A stretch of 64,000 nucleotides of DNA, taken from CBDDFN01 sp965227065 (lineage in GTDB: Bacteria > Pseudomonadota > Alphaproteobacteria > SPJN01). Every line of letters begins with the position of its first letter. The stretch's first letter is position 1. A program made the translations under genes and the position numbers. The stretch spans positions 1 through 64,000 of the forward strand of contig CBDDFN010000016.1 of NCBI GenBank assembly GCA_965227065.1, given 5' to 3'. A model generated the notes under the pieces. It saw only the letters and a program-made list of their open reading frames with translations, did not search any database and was not told where the DNA came from. This document shows positions 16,774 through 24,753 of this stretch, piece after piece.

Positions 16774-17556
16774 TTACCGCGCGACCAAAGGCGCAAAACC
16801 CAGATGGGTGCCCGCATCGATCAGCAGCGTTTCGCCGGTGATGTGGCTTGCACTCAACAGGAAAAACAAAACAGGTTCAGCCACTTCGGCAGGGGTGCTG
16901 ACGGCTTTAAGCGGGGTGGCCGCCGCCGTTCCGTCATAAAGTTTGGCAAAGCCTTCCTGACCGAGCCCGTTACGCAGCCAGCGCGTGTCGATCATGCCCG
17001 GACAGACCGCATTGACCCGGATCTCAGGACCCAATGCGCGTGCCAATGACAAGGTCATGGTGTTGAGCGCGCCTTTGGAGGCGGCATAGGCAATCGAGCT
17101 ACCGATCCCCATGACACCGGCAACTGATGAGACATTGACCACCGAGCCTGCACCGCCCTCTTTCATGGCGGGCGCGACGGCACGCACCATCTGATAGGCG
17201 CCGATCACATTGACCTTGTAGATACGCAGGAAATCATCCCCGTCCAAGGCTTCCAAATCGTGATGGGCGGCAAATTTCGACACGCCGGCATTGTTGACGA
17301 GATAGTCGATCCGCCCCCAGCGCGCGATTGCCTTGCCGGCCATGGCGCGGCAGTCGGCATCATCGGCCACATTGGCGCAGACCAGCTCAACCTCCACCCC
17401 CTGCTCAAGGCAGGCTTGGGCGGTGTCGCGCGCTTCGTCTTCCGATTTGGTGTAGTTCACCACCACATGGATACCGCGCGCGGCCAGCTGTTTGGCAACC
17501 TCTGCGCCGACCCCGGTGGCCGAACCGGTAACGATAGCGACCTTGTGTGCGCTCAT
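16774..17556 (-). CDS. SDR family NAD(P)-dependent oxidoreductase (FabG-like)
   Basis: A 260-residue short-chain dehydrogenase with TGSATGVG at 10-17, NNAGVS, VVNVSSVAG with the catalytic Ser, and YAASKGALN with the catalytic Tyr/Lys. The C-terminal LLIDAGTHLG strand is normal. Sequence resembles 3-oxoacyl reductases, but the substrate is not fixed. The gene overlaps the end of the JAMM peptidase gene by four bases and could be part of one transcript with the acyltransferase homologue downstream. Confidence 0.9.
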   Translation of the reverse strand: MSAHKVAIVTGSATGVGAEVAKQLAARGIHVVVNYTKSEDEARDTAQACLEQGVEVELVCANVADDADCRAMAGKAIARWGRIDYLVNNAGVSKFAAHHDLEALDGDDFLRIYKVNVIGAYQMVRAVAPAMKEGGAGSVVNVSSVAGVMGIGSSIAYAASKGALNTMTLSLARALGPEIRVNAVCPGMIDTRWLRNGLGQEGFAKLYDGTAAATPLKAVSTPAEVAEPVLFFLLSASHITGETLLIDAGTHLGFAPLVAR

Positions 17557-18035
17557 TGCTGGGCCTCCTCCTCCTGCGTTTCACAATCAAGCGGCAAGGG
17601 AACAAGCCCCCTGGCGGTGGAAAAGTAGGCTGCCGGATGATGGGCCTTGCCACTCAGCACCGGCACGATCAGCCAGATCAGTCCCGGCTCCAGCCGCCCG
17701 CCCATATGGTCAGCCCGGCTTGCATCCGCGCTGCCATTGGGATGGGAATGATAAAGACCCAGCACAGTGCGGTCCGTCCCGCGCATCTCGCGGCGCAGGC
17801 GCAAATGAAGCGCGGGGTCGATCTCGAACCGGTCGGCACCGTCCTGGGCAGCGAGATTGGGACTTGGCGCACATTCATCAATCCGCGCGATACCATCCAC
17901 CAACGAAGCCGGACCAAGCAGCAGGCCGCACGCTTCAAGGGGAAGGCCCTGCTGGGACGCCTCGGCCAAAGCGCGGCTCACCGCTGCGGAAACAACGATG
18001 CGTCTGGGGCGTTTATGATCAACCGGACGGTTCAT
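17553..18035 (-). CDS. JAMM (Mov34/MPN/PAD-1) family metallopeptidase
   Basis: A 160-residue protein with the full JAMM zinc signature: an upstream Glu in LPLEACGLLLG and HSHPNGSADASRAD (H-x-H-x-S-x-x-D). Bacterial members cleave isopeptide bonds or C-terminal extensions of ubiquitin-like/sulfur-carrier proteins; a partner such as ThiS/MoaD is not encoded next to it. ATG 18035 follows GGAG at good distance; GTG 18041 is an alternative start. The start region abuts the stop of the DUF6476-type gene. Confidence 0.88.
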   Translation of the reverse strand: MNRPVDHKRPRRIVVSAAVSRALAEASQQGLPLEACGLLLGPASLVDGIARIDECAPSPNLAAQDGADRFEIDPALHLRLRREMRGTDRTVLGLYHSHPNGSADASRADHMGGRLEPGLIWLIVPVLSGKAHHPAAYFSTARGLVPLPLDCETQEEEAQQ

Positions 18036-18037
18036 GG

Positions 18038-18280
18038 TCACTCCGTCATCGGCACAAGCGAGGGCGCGGGCTCAGGCTCTGCGGGGCGGCCTTCTTCTTC
18101 GGCCTTTTCCCGGTCCATACGCTCAAACTCACCGGCCACAATATCGAATTGACGGACCAGCCCGGCCAGCACGACGCCGAACGCGACGACGAATAAAACC
18201 GTCATCGCGAATGCGAAGAGCTTGTGCCAGAACGCCTTTTGAGGCACTTGGTCTTTCATGACCGAATTGTCGTCCACCAT
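18038..18280 (-). CDS. Small DUF6476-type membrane protein
   Basis: About 80 residues, with one central transmembrane helix (LFAFAMTVLFVVAFGVVLAGL) and an acidic, Pro-rich C-terminus (EEEGRPAEPEPAPSLVP). I recognise the type as the short alphaproteobacterial DUF6476 family often found next to rluD; no function is known. The ATG at 18280 gives MVDDNSVMKDQ; the second ATG at 18259 would give a 73-residue form. The gene is divergent from the rluD-like gene and their start codons share the palindrome CATG at 18257-18260. Confidence 0.72.
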   Translation of the reverse strand: MVDDNSVMKDQVPQKAFWHKLFAFAMTVLFVVAFGVVLAGLVRQFDIVAGEFERMDREKAEEEGRPAEPEPAPSLVPMTE

Positions 18281-19274
18281 CGAAATCACCGTGAGCGAGG
18301 AGGATCGGGGCGAACGCCTCGACAAACTGCTCTCCCGCCTCTTGCCCGAATTGAGCCGGTCGCGCATCCAGACCCTGATCGGCGAAGGGGCTGTGCGCAA
18401 AACCGCTCCAGATCAAGCGACGATAGGAGACGCCTCCCTCAAGGTCAAACCCGGCATGACGCTGCAGGTGAGCTTGCCCGAGGCGCGCGACCCCATGCCT
18501 TTGGGCGAAGACATCCCGCTCACCATCGCCTATGAAGATGATGATCTGATCGTGGTCGACAAACCCGCCGGTCTGGTCGTCCATCCCGGCCCCGGCAATG
18601 ACACCGGTACGCTGGTCAACGCGCTGATCGCCCATTGCGGCGACAGTCTGTCAGGCATTGGCGGGGAAAAACGTCCCGGCATCGTCCATCGCATCGACAA
18701 GGACACGTCCGGGCTTTTGGTGGTCGCCAAGCACGACCGCGCCCATCAGCGCCTGTCCAAGCAGTTTGCCGACCATTCCATCACCCGCACCTATTCCGCC
18801 TTTGTCTGGGGGGCGCCCACACCACGCAAAGGCACGATTGAGGCGGCCATCGCCCGCAGCCCGCACAATCGCAAAAAAATGGGCGTGGTGCCCGAACGGG
18901 TCTTTCGTGAAGGCCGCGCCGGTAAACATGCCGTGACCCACTATGTGACCGAAGCCGCCTTTGGCCCGCCCGCCGAGCCCACCGCCGCCATGGTGGCGTG
19001 CTCGCTTGAAACCGGCCGCACCCATCAGATCCGGGTACATATGACCCATATCGGCCATCCGCTGATTGGCGATCTCACCTATGGCCGGGGCCTGCAAAAC
19101 CGCCGCAAAGGGCTGACCGATCAAGCCATTGCCGCCATTGAGACGCTGGGCCGTCAGGCGCTGCATGCCCGCACCTTGGGGTTCATCCACCCCATGACCA
19201 AAGAAGAATTAAGCTTTGAAAGTGCGCTTCCCGCGGACCTGACCGCCCTGCTTCAAGCGCTTAAGTCCTTATAA
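18258..19274 (+). CDS. RluA/RluD family 23S rRNA pseudouridine synthase
   Basis: A 338-residue protein with an N-terminal S4 domain (residues about 15-75) and the catalytic RluA-family domain. The signature GIVHRIDKDTSGLLVVAKHD contains the catalytic Asp, and GRTHQIRVHMTHIGHPLIGD is the conserved C-terminal motif. Length and S4 domain fit RluD, which modifies helix 69 of 23S rRNA. The start lies inside the divergent DUF6476-type gene and no strong ribosome-binding site precedes it, so the true start might be a little further downstream. Confidence 0.92.
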   Translation: MTELSSTIEITVSEEDRGERLDKLLSRLLPELSRSRIQTLIGEGAVRKTAPDQATIGDASLKVKPGMTLQVSLPEARDPMPLGEDIPLTIAYEDDDLIVVDKPAGLVVHPGPGNDTGTLVNALIAHCGDSLSGIGGEKRPGIVHRIDKDTSGLLVVAKHDRAHQRLSKQFADHSITRTYSAFVWGAPTPRKGTIEAAIARSPHNRKKMGVVPERVFREGRAGKHAVTHYVTEAAFGPPAEPTAAMVACSLETGRTHQIRVHMTHIGHPLIGDLTYGRGLQNRRKGLTDQAIAAIETLGRQALHARTLGFIHPMTKEELSFESALPADLTALLQALKSL

Positions 19275-19389
19275 AATATGGGGCTTTTACGCGGAAAAGC
19301 ACCGCATTGTCCCGCTTTCGCCAATTGCCTAATCTCGGCCATTCTTCCTGCGTATAAGAGACCGGTAAGAGTAGAGAGTGAGGCACATC

Positions 19390-20277
19390 ATGGCAGGCAA
19401 TCTTCCCTCCTTGCAGCCCGACGGCAGTCTGAGCCGCTATCTGCAGGAAATCCGCAAATTCCCGCTCCTTGAGCCGGAAGAGGAATATATGCTCGCCAAA
19501 CGCTGGCGCGAGCATGACGACCGGGACGCCGCCCACAAGCTCGTCACCAGCCATTTGCGTCTGGTGGCCAAGATCGCCATGGGCTATCGCGGCTATGGCC
19601 TGCCGCCGGCTGAGCTGGTGTCGGAAGGCAATATCGGCCTGATGCAGGCAGTTAAGCGCTTTGAGCCCGAAAAAGGCTTCCGGCTTGCAACCTATGCCAT
19701 GTGGTGGATCCGCGCCTCGATCCAGGAATATATCCTGCGCTCGTGGAGCCTGGTCAAACTCGGCACCACCGCCAATCAGAAGAAGCTGTTCTTCAATCTG
19801 CGCAAGGTAAAAAACCAGATCAAGGCGATTGAGGAAGGCGATTTGCATCCCGACAATGTCGCTGAAATTGCGCGCCGTCTGGGCGTCACCGAAGATGATG
19901 TGATTTCGATGAACCGGCGTCTGACCACGTCTGATCAATCGCTCAACGCACCGTTGCGGTCCGATGGTGACGGCGATGGCGAGTGGATGGATTGGCTGGT
20001 CGATGACGAGATGGATCAGGAATCCAAGCTTGTTCAATCCGACGAGCTGGATCACCGCCGGGACATGCTGGCGTCGGCCATGCAGTCGCTCAATGAGCGC
20101 GAGCAGCACATTCTGACCGAGCGGCGGCTGAAAGAAGACCCCGCCACGCTCGAAGAGCTGAGCCAGGATTACGGCATCAGCCGTGAACGGGTGCGCCAGA
20201 TCGAGGTGCGCGCCTTTGAAAAGCTGCAAAAGGCGATGAAGGAAAGCGCGGCCGATCTGGCCGCCCAGGGGATCTAG
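19390..20277 (+). CDS. rpoH: RNA polymerase heat-shock sigma factor RpoH
   Basis: A 295-residue sigma-32 factor. Region 2 includes LVSEGNIGLMQAVKRFEPEKGFRLATYAMWWIRASI; the RpoH box segment is represented by QKKLFFNLRK; region 4 is TLEELSQDYGISRERVRQIEVRAFEKLQKAM. It directs transcription of heat-shock genes; a matching promoter sits in front of hsp20 at 60115. ATG 19390 gives the family start MAGNLPSLQPDGSL and follows GAGTGAGG; a GTG at 19378 is in frame. A TATAAG at about 19354 may be part of its promoter. Confidence 0.95.
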   Translation: MAGNLPSLQPDGSLSRYLQEIRKFPLLEPEEEYMLAKRWREHDDRDAAHKLVTSHLRLVAKIAMGYRGYGLPPAELVSEGNIGLMQAVKRFEPEKGFRLATYAMWWIRASIQEYILRSWSLVKLGTTANQKKLFFNLRKVKNQIKAIEEGDLHPDNVAEIARRLGVTEDDVISMNRRLTTSDQSLNAPLRSDGDGDGEWMDWLVDDEMDQESKLVQSDELDHRRDMLASAMQSLNEREQHILTERRLKEDPATLEELSQDYGISRERVRQIEVRAFEKLQKAMKESAADLAAQGI

Positions 20278-20285
20278 CGCAAAGT

Positions 20286-20403
20286 GTCATCCCGGGTGCT
20301 GTGCAGTATGAAATGCTGCACTGCTAACCCGGGATCTGATTTCCGCGAAGCCTGTACCGGTTTCAGATTCCGGGTTCGGACCCCCGGTCCGCCTCGGAAT
20401 GAC
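20286..20403. repeat. Palindromic intergenic repeat, copy A
   Basis: An 118-base element between rpoH and purA. Its ends are inverted: GTCATCCCGGG at 20286-20296 and CTCGGAATGAC at 20393-20403. Inside, AACCCGGGATCTGA (20326-20339) is an inverted match, one mismatch, to TCAGATTCCGGGTT (20363-20376). The same inner motif recurs in copy B. It probably folds into a branched hairpin and may also end the two convergent transcripts. Confidence 0.75.
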
Positions 20404-20416
20404 GGTCGGGTTTGGC

Positions 20417-21709
20417 TTAATCGTCGAACGGATCGCGCACCAAAATCGTATCGTCGCGCTCGGGGCTTGTGGACAACAGGCTTACCGGCGCGTCGATCAA
20501 CTCTTCAATCCGGCGGACATATTTGATCGCCTGCGCGGGCAAATCCGCCCAGGACCGTGCACCGGCCGTCGTTTCCGACCAGCCATCCATGGTTTCATAG
20601 ATCGGGGTAACCTTGGCCTGGTCGCCCAGCCCGGCGGGCAAACGATTGACCCGTTCGCCGTCAATGTCATAGCCGATGCACACCTTGAGCTCTTTAAACC
20701 CGTCAAGAACGTCAAGCTTGGTGAGCGCGATACCGTCAATGCCGCCGGTGTGGATCGCCTGACGCACCAGAACCGCATCAAACCAACCGCAGCGCCGCGA
20801 CCGGCCTGTCACCGTGCCGAATTCGTGGCCGCGCTCACCCAGACGCTGACCGATTTCATCCATCAACTCGGTCGGGAACGGCCCTTCGCCCACGCGCGTC
20901 GTATAGGCTTTGGTGATGCCGAGCACATAATCAACCGCGCCGGGGCCCAGGCCCGAGCCGCAGGCTGCCTGACCCGCCATGGTGTTCGATGAGGTCACAA
21001 AGGGATAGGTGCCGTGATCAATATCAAGCAGCGTGCCTTGCGCCCCTTCAAACAGGATGCGCTTGCCCGACCGGCGGGCTTCAAACAGCACCTCCCACAC
21101 CGGGGCGGCATAGGGAAGAATTTGCGGCGCAATAGCGAGGATTTCAGCCTTGAGCGCCGCCCCGTCAAACTCATCGCGGCCAAAGCCCCTGCGCAGCGCA
21201 TTGTGGTGCGCGAGCAGCGTGGCGATCTTGGCATCAAGCGCGGCTTCATCGCGCAGATCAGCCACCCGGATCGCGCGGCGGCCAACCTTGTCTTCGTAAG
21301 CCGGACCAATGCCGCGCCGTGTCGTGCCGATCTTGACCGCGTCATTGGCGTCTTCGCGCAGCGCATCAAGATCACGATGCACGGGCAGAATCAAAACCGC
21401 ATTGTCGGCCAGCTTGAGCGTTTCGGGTGAAATGGCAACGCCTTGGCTGGAAAGCGTCTCGATCTCCTTAACCAGCGCCCAGGGGTCGACCACAACGCCA
21501 TTGCCGATGACCGACATTTTGCCGGGCCGGACAATGCCCGAGGGCAACAGCGAAAGCTTGTAGACCTCGCCGTCGATCACGAGTGTATGGCCCGCATTGT
21601 GACCGCCTTGAAACCGCACCACCACATCGGCGCGTTCTGACAGCCAGTCCACAATCTTGCCCTTGCCCTCATCGCCCCATTGCGAGCCGACGACCGCGAC
21701 ATTTGCCAT
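20417..21709 (-). CDS. purA: Adenylosuccinate synthetase
   Basis: A 430-residue enzyme joining IMP and aspartate with GTP in AMP synthesis. The GTP-binding N-terminus reads VVGSQWGDEGKGKIVDWLSE, followed by the HNAGHTLV loop; GTTRRGIGPAYEDK and VTGRSRRCGWFDAV are further signatures. Length is normal. It is separated from serA by a hairpin that looks like a terminator, so it is probably transcribed from its own promoter. Confidence 0.97.
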   Translation of the reverse strand: MANVAVVGSQWGDEGKGKIVDWLSERADVVVRFQGGHNAGHTLVIDGEVYKLSLLPSGIVRPGKMSVIGNGVVVDPWALVKEIETLSSQGVAISPETLKLADNAVLILPVHRDLDALREDANDAVKIGTTRRGIGPAYEDKVGRRAIRVADLRDEAALDAKIATLLAHHNALRRGFGRDEFDGAALKAEILAIAPQILPYAAPVWEVLFEARRSGKRILFEGAQGTLLDIDHGTYPFVTSSNTMAGQAACGSGLGPGAVDYVLGITKAYTTRVGEGPFPTELMDEIGQRLGERGHEFGTVTGRSRRCGWFDAVLVRQAIHTGGIDGIALTKLDVLDGFKELKVCIGYDIDGERVNRLPAGLGDQAKVTPIYETMDGWSETTAGARSWADLPAQAIKYVRRIEELIDAPVSLLSTSPERDDTILVRDPFDD

Positions 21710-21733
21710 TTCAAGCTTCCCTTTTCACACATG

Positions 21734-21766
21734 AAAGACCGGGCCTTGTTGGAAGGCCCGGCCTTT
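21734..21766 (-). terminator. Putative intrinsic terminator between serA and purA
   Basis: CCGGGCCTT (21739-21747) pairs perfectly with AAGGCCCGG (21753-21761) across a five-base loop; three more pairs flank one mismatch. On the minus strand the stem is followed by a short pyrimidine run (TCTTTC). It probably ends the serC-serA transcript, though the U-tract is weak. Confidence 0.55.
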
Positions 21767-21794
21767 GATTGAGTTTAGACCGATTTGCCGCCGG

Positions 21795-23372
21795 TTAGAA
21801 GTTCAGCACTTTGACTTCTTTAACATGTTCCAGCGCCTCGATTTCGACGAGCGCATCAGCGGTCACATCCGAATCAATGGCAATCAGCGCCACCGCATCG
21901 GCCCCGGCATCGACCCTGCCCAGATTGAACGAGGCAATGTTGACACCCGCTTTGCCCAGCGCTGTGCCGAGCGCGCCGATAAAGCCGGGCTTGTCTTCAT
22001 TGGCGACATACAGAATATGCGGCGCAAATTCAGCCTCAAGATTAATGCCCTTGACCTGAATGATCCGCGCACGGCCATCGGAGAACAAAGTGCCCGCCAC
22101 AGTGCGTTCCTGGCGTTCGGTTTTGACTGTCAGCTTGATATAGGTCTGGAACACACCCCGGCCTGAGCCCATGGTTTCCGAGATGCGGATGCCACGCGTT
22201 TTGGCAACCACCGGCGCGTTGACCATATTGACGTCTTCAAGCGTAGGCTTGAGCAGACCATGCAGGATCGACTGGGTCAGCGGCTTGAGATTCAGTTCGC
22301 TCACCGCACCGACATATTCAATTTCAACTTCGGTGATGGCGGTGTCGATCAACTGACCGGCGAACAGGCCAAGGTTCTCACCCAAATCCATATAGGGCCG
22401 CAGCTTGGGCGCATCTTCGGCCGAAACGGACGGCATGTTGAGCGCATTGGTCACCGCCCCGGTCAGCAGATAATCGGCCATTTGTTCGGCCACCTGCAGC
22501 GCAACATTGACCTGTGCTTCGGTGGTCGAAGCGCCCAGATGCGGGGTGCACACGACATTGTCATGACCAAACAGAATATTGGCGGTTGCGGGTTCTTCCT
22601 CAAAAACGTCAAGCGCAGCACCGGCCACCTTGCCGCTGTCGAGCGCGTCTTTGAGGTCGGCTTCAACAATCAGTCCGCCGCGCGCACAGTTGATAATGCG
22701 CACACCATCTTTCATCAGCGCAATGGCATCCTTGTCGATGATGTTACGGGTCTTATCGGTCAAGGGCGTGTGCAGCGTGATGAAATCGGCCCGCTTGAAA
22801 AGGGTTTCAAGCTCAACTTTTTCAACCCCCAGCTCTCCGGCCCGTTCCGGCGTGAGATAAGGATCAAAGGCGACCACTTTCATTTTCAGGCCAAGCGCGC
22901 GGTCCGCCACGATCGAGCCGATATTGCCGCAGCCGATCACGCCAAGCGTCTTGCCCGAGACTTCAACACCCATAAACTTGGACTTTTCCCATTTGCCGGC
23001 ATGGGTGGAGCGGTCGGCCTGGGGGATTTCACGGGCCACCGCGAACATCATGGCAATGGCATGTTCCGCCGTGGTGATCATATTGCCGAACGGCGTGTTC
23101 ATGACGACGACGCCATGTTTGGTCGCCGCTTCCTTGTCAACATTGTCGGTGCCGATACCGGCCCGGCCAATGACTTTCAGGTTTTTGGCGGCCGCAATAA
23201 TGTCGGCATCGGGCTTGGTGGCCGAACGGACGGCCAGCCCATCATATTCACCGATGATGGCGATCAGCTCTTCTTTGGACAGGCCGGGCTTGACGTCAAC
23301 CTCGACCCCACGGTCTTTAAAGGTTTGCTCGGCAAGCGGGCTCATCTTGTCGGAAATCAACACTTTGGGCAT
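21795..23372 (-). CDS. serA: D-3-phosphoglycerate dehydrogenase
   Basis: A 525-residue enzyme of the long SerA type. The first strand is MPKVLISDKMSPLAEQTF; the NAD-binding region has LGVIGCGNIGSIVADRA; the catalytic segment FITLHTPLTDKTRNIID and CARGGLIVEADL follow, with PHLGASTTEAQ. The allosteric-substrate-binding and ACT domains occupy roughly residues 320-525. It oxidises 3-phosphoglycerate to start serine synthesis. ATG 23372 follows GGAGG. serC lies upstream on the same strand, forming the common alphaproteobacterial serC-serA operon. Confidence 0.97.
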   Translation of the reverse strand: MPKVLISDKMSPLAEQTFKDRGVEVDVKPGLSKEELIAIIGEYDGLAVRSATKPDADIIAAAKNLKVIGRAGIGTDNVDKEAATKHGVVVMNTPFGNMITTAEHAIAMMFAVAREIPQADRSTHAGKWEKSKFMGVEVSGKTLGVIGCGNIGSIVADRALGLKMKVVAFDPYLTPERAGELGVEKVELETLFKRADFITLHTPLTDKTRNIIDKDAIALMKDGVRIINCARGGLIVEADLKDALDSGKVAGAALDVFEEEPATANILFGHDNVVCTPHLGASTTEAQVNVALQVAEQMADYLLTGAVTNALNMPSVSAEDAPKLRPYMDLGENLGLFAGQLIDTAITEVEIEYVGAVSELNLKPLTQSILHGLLKPTLEDVNMVNAPVVAKTRGIRISETMGSGRGVFQTYIKLTVKTERQERTVAGTLFSDGRARIIQVKGINLEAEFAPHILYVANEDKPGFIGALGTALGKAGVNIASFNLGRVDAGADAVALIAIDSDVTADALVEIEALEHVKEVKVLNF

Positions 23373-23424
23373 GAAAGCCTCCACAAATTGAATGTCGCTG
23401 AGAGGAAAAGGGCAGCGCAGCCGG

Positions 23425-24600
23425 TCAGGCTGCGGCCGCCTCCTTGTCTTTGAGTGTGGCAAAGGCCCAGTCGAGCCAGCCGGTCAGCGCCTCAAGGTCC
23501 GAGGCTTCAACCGTCCCGCCGCACCAAATACGCAAGCCCGCCGGGGCATCGCGATAAGCGCCCAGATCATAGGCGACATCCTCATCATCAAGCAGTTTGA
23601 CGAAGGCTTTCTGCGCCGCGGCTTGCGCGTCCCCATCAAGCCCGGCAAACCACGGATCGGTGATTCTAAGGCACACCGAAGTGTTCGAGCGAATGGCTTC
23701 ATCTTCGCACAGGAAGGCCGCCCAATCGGTCTTGGCAACCCAGTCCGACAGAACCTTCAAATTGGCGTCGGCGCGGGCCATCAGGGCGGGCAGGCCGCCA
23801 ATATCTTCGGCCCAGATCAGCGCATCGAGATAATCCTCGACACACAGCATGGAGGGCGTGTTGATCGTCTCGCCCTTGAAGATGCCTTCAATCAGCTTGC
23901 CGCCCTTGGTCAGGCGGAAGATTTTGGGCAAAGGCCGGTCAGGCGTGTAGCTTTCCAGCCGCTCAACCGCACGCGGGCTCAAAATCAGCATGCCGTGGGC
24001 GGCTTCGCCTCCCAGCACCTTCTGCCACGAGAAGGTGGTGACATCGAGCTTGGCCCAATCAAGCGGTTGTGCAAACGCCGCCGAGGTCGCATCGCAAAAG
24101 GTCAGACCCTTGCGGTCAGCGGCAATCCAGTCGGCATTGGCAACGCGCACACCCGAGGTCGTACCGTTCCAGGTGAACACCACATCGCGGTCGGTATCGA
24201 CGGCATCAAGATCGGGCAATTCGCCATATTCGGCGGTAAAAACCCGGCAATCGTCCAGCTTGAGCTGCTTTTGCACATCGGTCACCCAGCCCGCGCCGAA
24301 GCTTTCCCAGGCCAGCATGTCCACACCGCGTTCGCCCAGCATGGTCCACAGCGCCATTTCGACGGCGCCTGTGTCCGAGGCCGGAACAATGCCGATTTTG
24401 TAATCATCCGGCACGCCCAGAATATCGCGTGTGCGATCAATGGCTTCGGCCAGTTTGGACTTGCCGATCTTGGCCCGGTGCGACCGGCCCAGTGCTGCAT
24501 TCTCGAGATTGGTGATTTTCCAGCCCGGCCGCTTCACGCAGGGCCCGGAGGAGAAATGCGGACGCTGCGGACGCAGTTCCGGCTTTTCGATTGCGGTCAT
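23425..24600 (-). CDS. serC: Phosphoserine aminotransferase
   Basis: A 391-residue PLP enzyme converting 3-phosphohydroxypyruvate and glutamate to phosphoserine. The N-terminus (RPHFSSGPCVKRPGW) and GRSHRAKIGKSKLAEAIDRT match the alphaproteobacterial SerC type, and TTFSWQKVLGGEAAHGMLILS contains the PLP-binding lysine. The gene is first in the serC-serA operon, with a good promoter at 24652-24679 and a hairpin in the short leader. Confidence 0.96.
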   Translation of the reverse strand: MTAIEKPELRPQRPHFSSGPCVKRPGWKITNLENAALGRSHRAKIGKSKLAEAIDRTRDILGVPDDYKIGIVPASDTGAVEMALWTMLGERGVDMLAWESFGAGWVTDVQKQLKLDDCRVFTAEYGELPDLDAVDTDRDVVFTWNGTTSGVRVANADWIAADRKGLTFCDATSAAFAQPLDWAKLDVTTFSWQKVLGGEAAHGMLILSPRAVERLESYTPDRPLPKIFRLTKGGKLIEGIFKGETINTPSMLCVEDYLDALIWAEDIGGLPALMARADANLKVLSDWVAKTDWAAFLCEDEAIRSNTSVCLRITDPWFAGLDGDAQAAAQKAFVKLLDDEDVAYDLGAYRDAPAGLRIWCGGTVEASDLEALTGWLDWAFATLKDKEAAAA

Positions 24601-24619
24601 GGAAGACCCTCATATTTGC

Positions 24620-24639
24620 GTATCCTGTTGGGAGGATAC
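24620..24639 (-). promoter_or_regulatory. Leader hairpin upstream of serC
   Basis: GTATCCT (24620-24626) and AGGATAC (24633-24639) form a seven-base-pair stem with a six-base loop in the roughly 45-base serC leader, about 20 bases before the start codon. Structured leaders upstream of serC (the serC RNA motif) are known in Alphaproteobacteria; whether this hairpin is such a member I cannot confirm. Confidence 0.4.
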
Positions 24640-24651
24640 CACCCGCGCGCG

Positions 24652-24679
24652 ATCCTAATGAGCCATGCGAAACTGTCAA
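24652..24679 (-). promoter_or_regulatory. Sigma-70-type promoter of serC
   Basis: On the minus strand TTGACA (24679-24674) is a perfect -35 hexamer, followed after 16 bases by TAGGAT (24657-24652) as the -10. The expected start is near 24645, just before the leader hairpin. Confidence 0.6.
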
Positions 24680-24753
24680 TCGGAGGATGTGTTAAGAGTT
24701 GACGACACGCTGTCGCGGGGCCATGACAAGGCGCGGCGCGGTGGAGGACTGTT

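Noticed and set aside
18038..18400. A longer DUF6476-type reading from 18400
   Set aside because: The extra 40 N-terminal codons lie inside the divergent pseudouridine synthase gene, are Arg/Ser-rich and lack conservation; the ATG at 18280 gives a family-like start.
22260..23453. A 397-codon plus-strand frame opposite serA
   Set aside because: It lies wholly antisense to the well-conserved serA gene and has no recognisable domain; long shadow frames are expected in GC-rich coding DNA.
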